This document shows, piece by piece, positions 62,992 to 64,000 of a stretch of 64,000 nucleotides of DNA. How positions within the stretch are numbered: the stretch's first letter is position 1; every line of letters starts with the position of its first letter. The translations under genes were made by a program, and so were the position numbers. This stretch comes from Chitinilyticum aquatile DSM 21506. Its GTDB lineage: Bacteria > Pseudomonadota > Gammaproteobacteria > Burkholderiales > Chitinibacteraceae. Below the pieces are notes generated by a model, which saw only the letters and a program-made list of their open reading frames with translations, was not told the DNA's origin and made no database searches. The stretch covers positions 372,001 to 436,000 of the forward strand of contig NZ_AUMS01000001.1 in NCBI RefSeq assembly GCF_000430805.1, written 5' to 3'.

Positions 62992-63038
62992 GTAATGCTT
63001 CACAACCAAATAAAAGCAAGGGTTACGGCGATATACCC
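62992..63038. repeat. ATACCC-family repeat, copy 11 (uvrC-flanking variant)
   Basis: 47 bp from GTAATGCTTCACAACC to GGCGATATACCC, closest to copy 10 on the other side of uvrC. It ends 2 nt before the stop codon position of the small membrane protein gene at 63040. Confidence 0.6.
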
Positions 63039-63039
63039 A

Positions 63040-63354
63040 TCAACCAATTGCAAAAAGCGACAGTGCAAAGACAATCAGGAATGCGCAACCCAGGCCAATC
63101 AGCCACGGCAAGCTGGGTAGGAATTCATCGCGCGGCATGGTATGCGGGGAGCGCAGAACCTGTCGGCGTCCCTTGCGCTGGTGCTTGGGCAGATCACCCG
63201 GCAAGGTTGCCATGCAGGTGAGCATTTCTTCGGCTGAATTGCGCCGCCGCTGCACAAGCAAGAGCAGTGCACAAAGCAGTACGGTTAGCAGCAATAAACA
63301 CAACAGAAACAGGATCGGGGAATCCATGATCTCCGCAACCAAGGGGGAACTCAT
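63040..63354 (-). CDS. Small membrane protein, unknown function
   Basis: 104 residues (or 95 from the ATG at 63327, which has GGAG close upstream). Two hydrophobic helices at the N- and C-terminal ends (ILFLLCLLLLTVLLCALLLLV; WLIGLGCAFLIVFALSLFAIG) flank a basic loop of about 45 residues. It resembles no family that I know. Hydrophobicity pattern and position upstream of uvrC on the same strand make it a plausible gene, but conservation would be needed to be sure. Confidence 0.5.
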   Translation of the reverse strand: MSSPLVAEIMDSPILFLLCLLLLTVLLCALLLLVQRRRNSAEEMLTCMATLPGDLPKHQRKGRRQVLRSPHTMPRDEFLPSLPWLIGLGCAFLIVFALSLFAIG

Positions 63355-63739
63355 GGAAAAATAACAAACACGAAAGGACTAAGCAAGACAAATAGCGGGA
63401 TTTGACGAGTTTTTACAAAAAATAACCTTTCTTTGCTGTCGCGATTTAGCACTGGTCTGGCGAGATGGCAATTTGGCAGGCAAGTAGCCGTCGTAAGGTG
63501 CCGCAAGTTTCACCAAACCCACTGCAGCAGTGCCAGGTGAAGGCCTCGCGCCATCCTTATCCATGATGTCCATGGAAAGCCAGAAGGAACAAAGCAGGTG
63601 ATGAGTTCTGACTCTTCAAGCGGCGTCGGGGGCCTGGCGTTACCTGACCCTCATGTCGGCCGAGGAGCTGATGTCAAGATGCGGCAATTGCGCCGGCCAA
63701 CAGCAATTCCCAGAAGAGGCCGGACAAGCCCTGCGCCCC
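63355..63739. other. Intergenic region without a recognisable gene
   Basis: 385 bp. A 64-residue minus-strand frame is open at 63379-63573 but has no recognisable similarity or ribosome-binding site. No strong hairpin, repeat or promoter was identified. Confidence 0.4.
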
Positions 63740-64000
63740 TTACCAGGGTAATTCGCTGCCGTCGTACTTGAAAAACCGACCGCTATCCCAGTCCTGCAGA
63801 CTGGCGATGACCGTGCGCATTCCTCTCACGCTACTGGCTGCATCAATCAGCGCCGCCGGGCCACCCATGTCGGTGCGTACCCAGCCCGGGTGCAGGAGCA
63901 CCACGGTATGCCTGCCGGCGAGATCCACCGCCATGCTCTTGCCAATGGCGTTGAGCGCGGCCTTCGAAGCCCGATAGGCATAATCGCCGCCGGAGCCATT
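63740..64000 (-). CDS. Short-chain dehydrogenase/reductase, C-terminal part (start beyond window)
   Basis: The frame is open to the right edge, giving 86 C-terminal residues. Near the edge is DYAYRASKAALN, containing the SDR catalytic Tyr-X3-Lys, followed by the conserved HPGWVRTDMGG that closes the cofactor site. It is an NAD(P)-dependent oxidoreductase of the classical SDR type, resembling the CsgA/sniffer-like C-factor proteins in the end of the sequence (DWDSGRFFKYDGSELPW). Substrate is unknown. Confidence 0.85.
   Translation of the reverse strand, partial: NGSGGDYAYRASKAALNAIGKSMAVDLAGRHTVVLLHPGWVRTDMGGPAALIDAASSVRGMRTVIASLQDWDSGRFFKYDGSELPW

Noticed and set aside
62893-63019. Open extension of uvrC 43 codons upstream
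   Set aside because: It runs through a palindromic repeat and UvrC proteins start at the ATG at 62890.
63379-63573. 64-codon minus-strand open frame in the gap before the SDR gene
   Set aside because: No similarity recognised, no ribosome-binding site, low-information composition.
1-64000. CRISPR arrays, rRNA or tRNA genes
   Set aside because: No regularly spaced direct repeats and no T-loop (GGTTCGAATCC-type) or rRNA-like stretch was found; the one GGTTCGAA near 33973 lies in gntR coding sequence.

Overview
The window is GC-rich, almost wholly coding, and reads as the chromosome of a betaproteobacterium, most likely of the Neisseriales / Chromobacterium-like group. The hints are a TCA cluster in the order sdhCDAB-sdhE-gltA-odhAB-lpd-sucCD (the order I recall from Neisseria), a Neisseria-like dRS3 palindrome (ATTCCC-N8-GGGAAT), a PHA phasin, and the glnE / yhdP / nitrilase / tldD neighbourhood common in Betaproteobacteria. 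The species is not determinable from the sequence alone. No rRNA, tRNA or CRISPR was seen.

Region 1 (1-13.6 kb) is hydrogen metabolism. A rightward operon encodes a group-4, membrane-bound [NiFe] hydrogenase: an antiporter-like subunit cut by the left edge, then HycE-, HycD-, HycF- and HycG-like subunits, and a small CheY-like protein whose phospho-acceptor Asp is Glu. It converges on a leftward maturation operon hypA-hypB-hypF-hypC-hypD-hypE. That operon is interrupted by non-coding elements and by an AT-rich gene for a HEPN-like protein.

Region 2 (13.8-21 kb) holds a DUF2339 / DUF3999 membrane-protein pair and an exported serine hydrolase. Region 3 (21-36 kb) is central metabolism: one leftward run from sdhC to sucD, a GntR/UTRA regulator just upstream, and mdh divergent from it. 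Near-identical palindromes (core GTCTTATATAAGAC) sit in front of sdhC and between gntR and mdh, suggesting one regulator for the cluster.

Region 4 (36-64 kb) is mostly housekeeping: DusC, a polysaccharide deacetylase, a YecA-like SEC-C protein, an HAD phosphatase, a FUSC-like membrane protein, SerB, a phasin, a Ser/Thr kinase-HDOD-GAF protein, ApbC/Mrp, RecR, a Bax-inhibitor-1 protein, TldD, a nitrilase, YhdP, GlnE, an unknown Cys-containing protein, a diguanylate cyclase, MnmC, UvrC, a small membrane protein and a partial SDR.

The most notable unexplained signal is a family of about eleven 39-62 bp imperfect palindromes ending in ATACCC. They sit between genes across the whole window, including inside the hyp and TCA operons. 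Besides them there are three MITE-like segments with 20-37 bp inverted ends (5.55-5.69, 9.39-9.94 and 44.74-45.01 kb).
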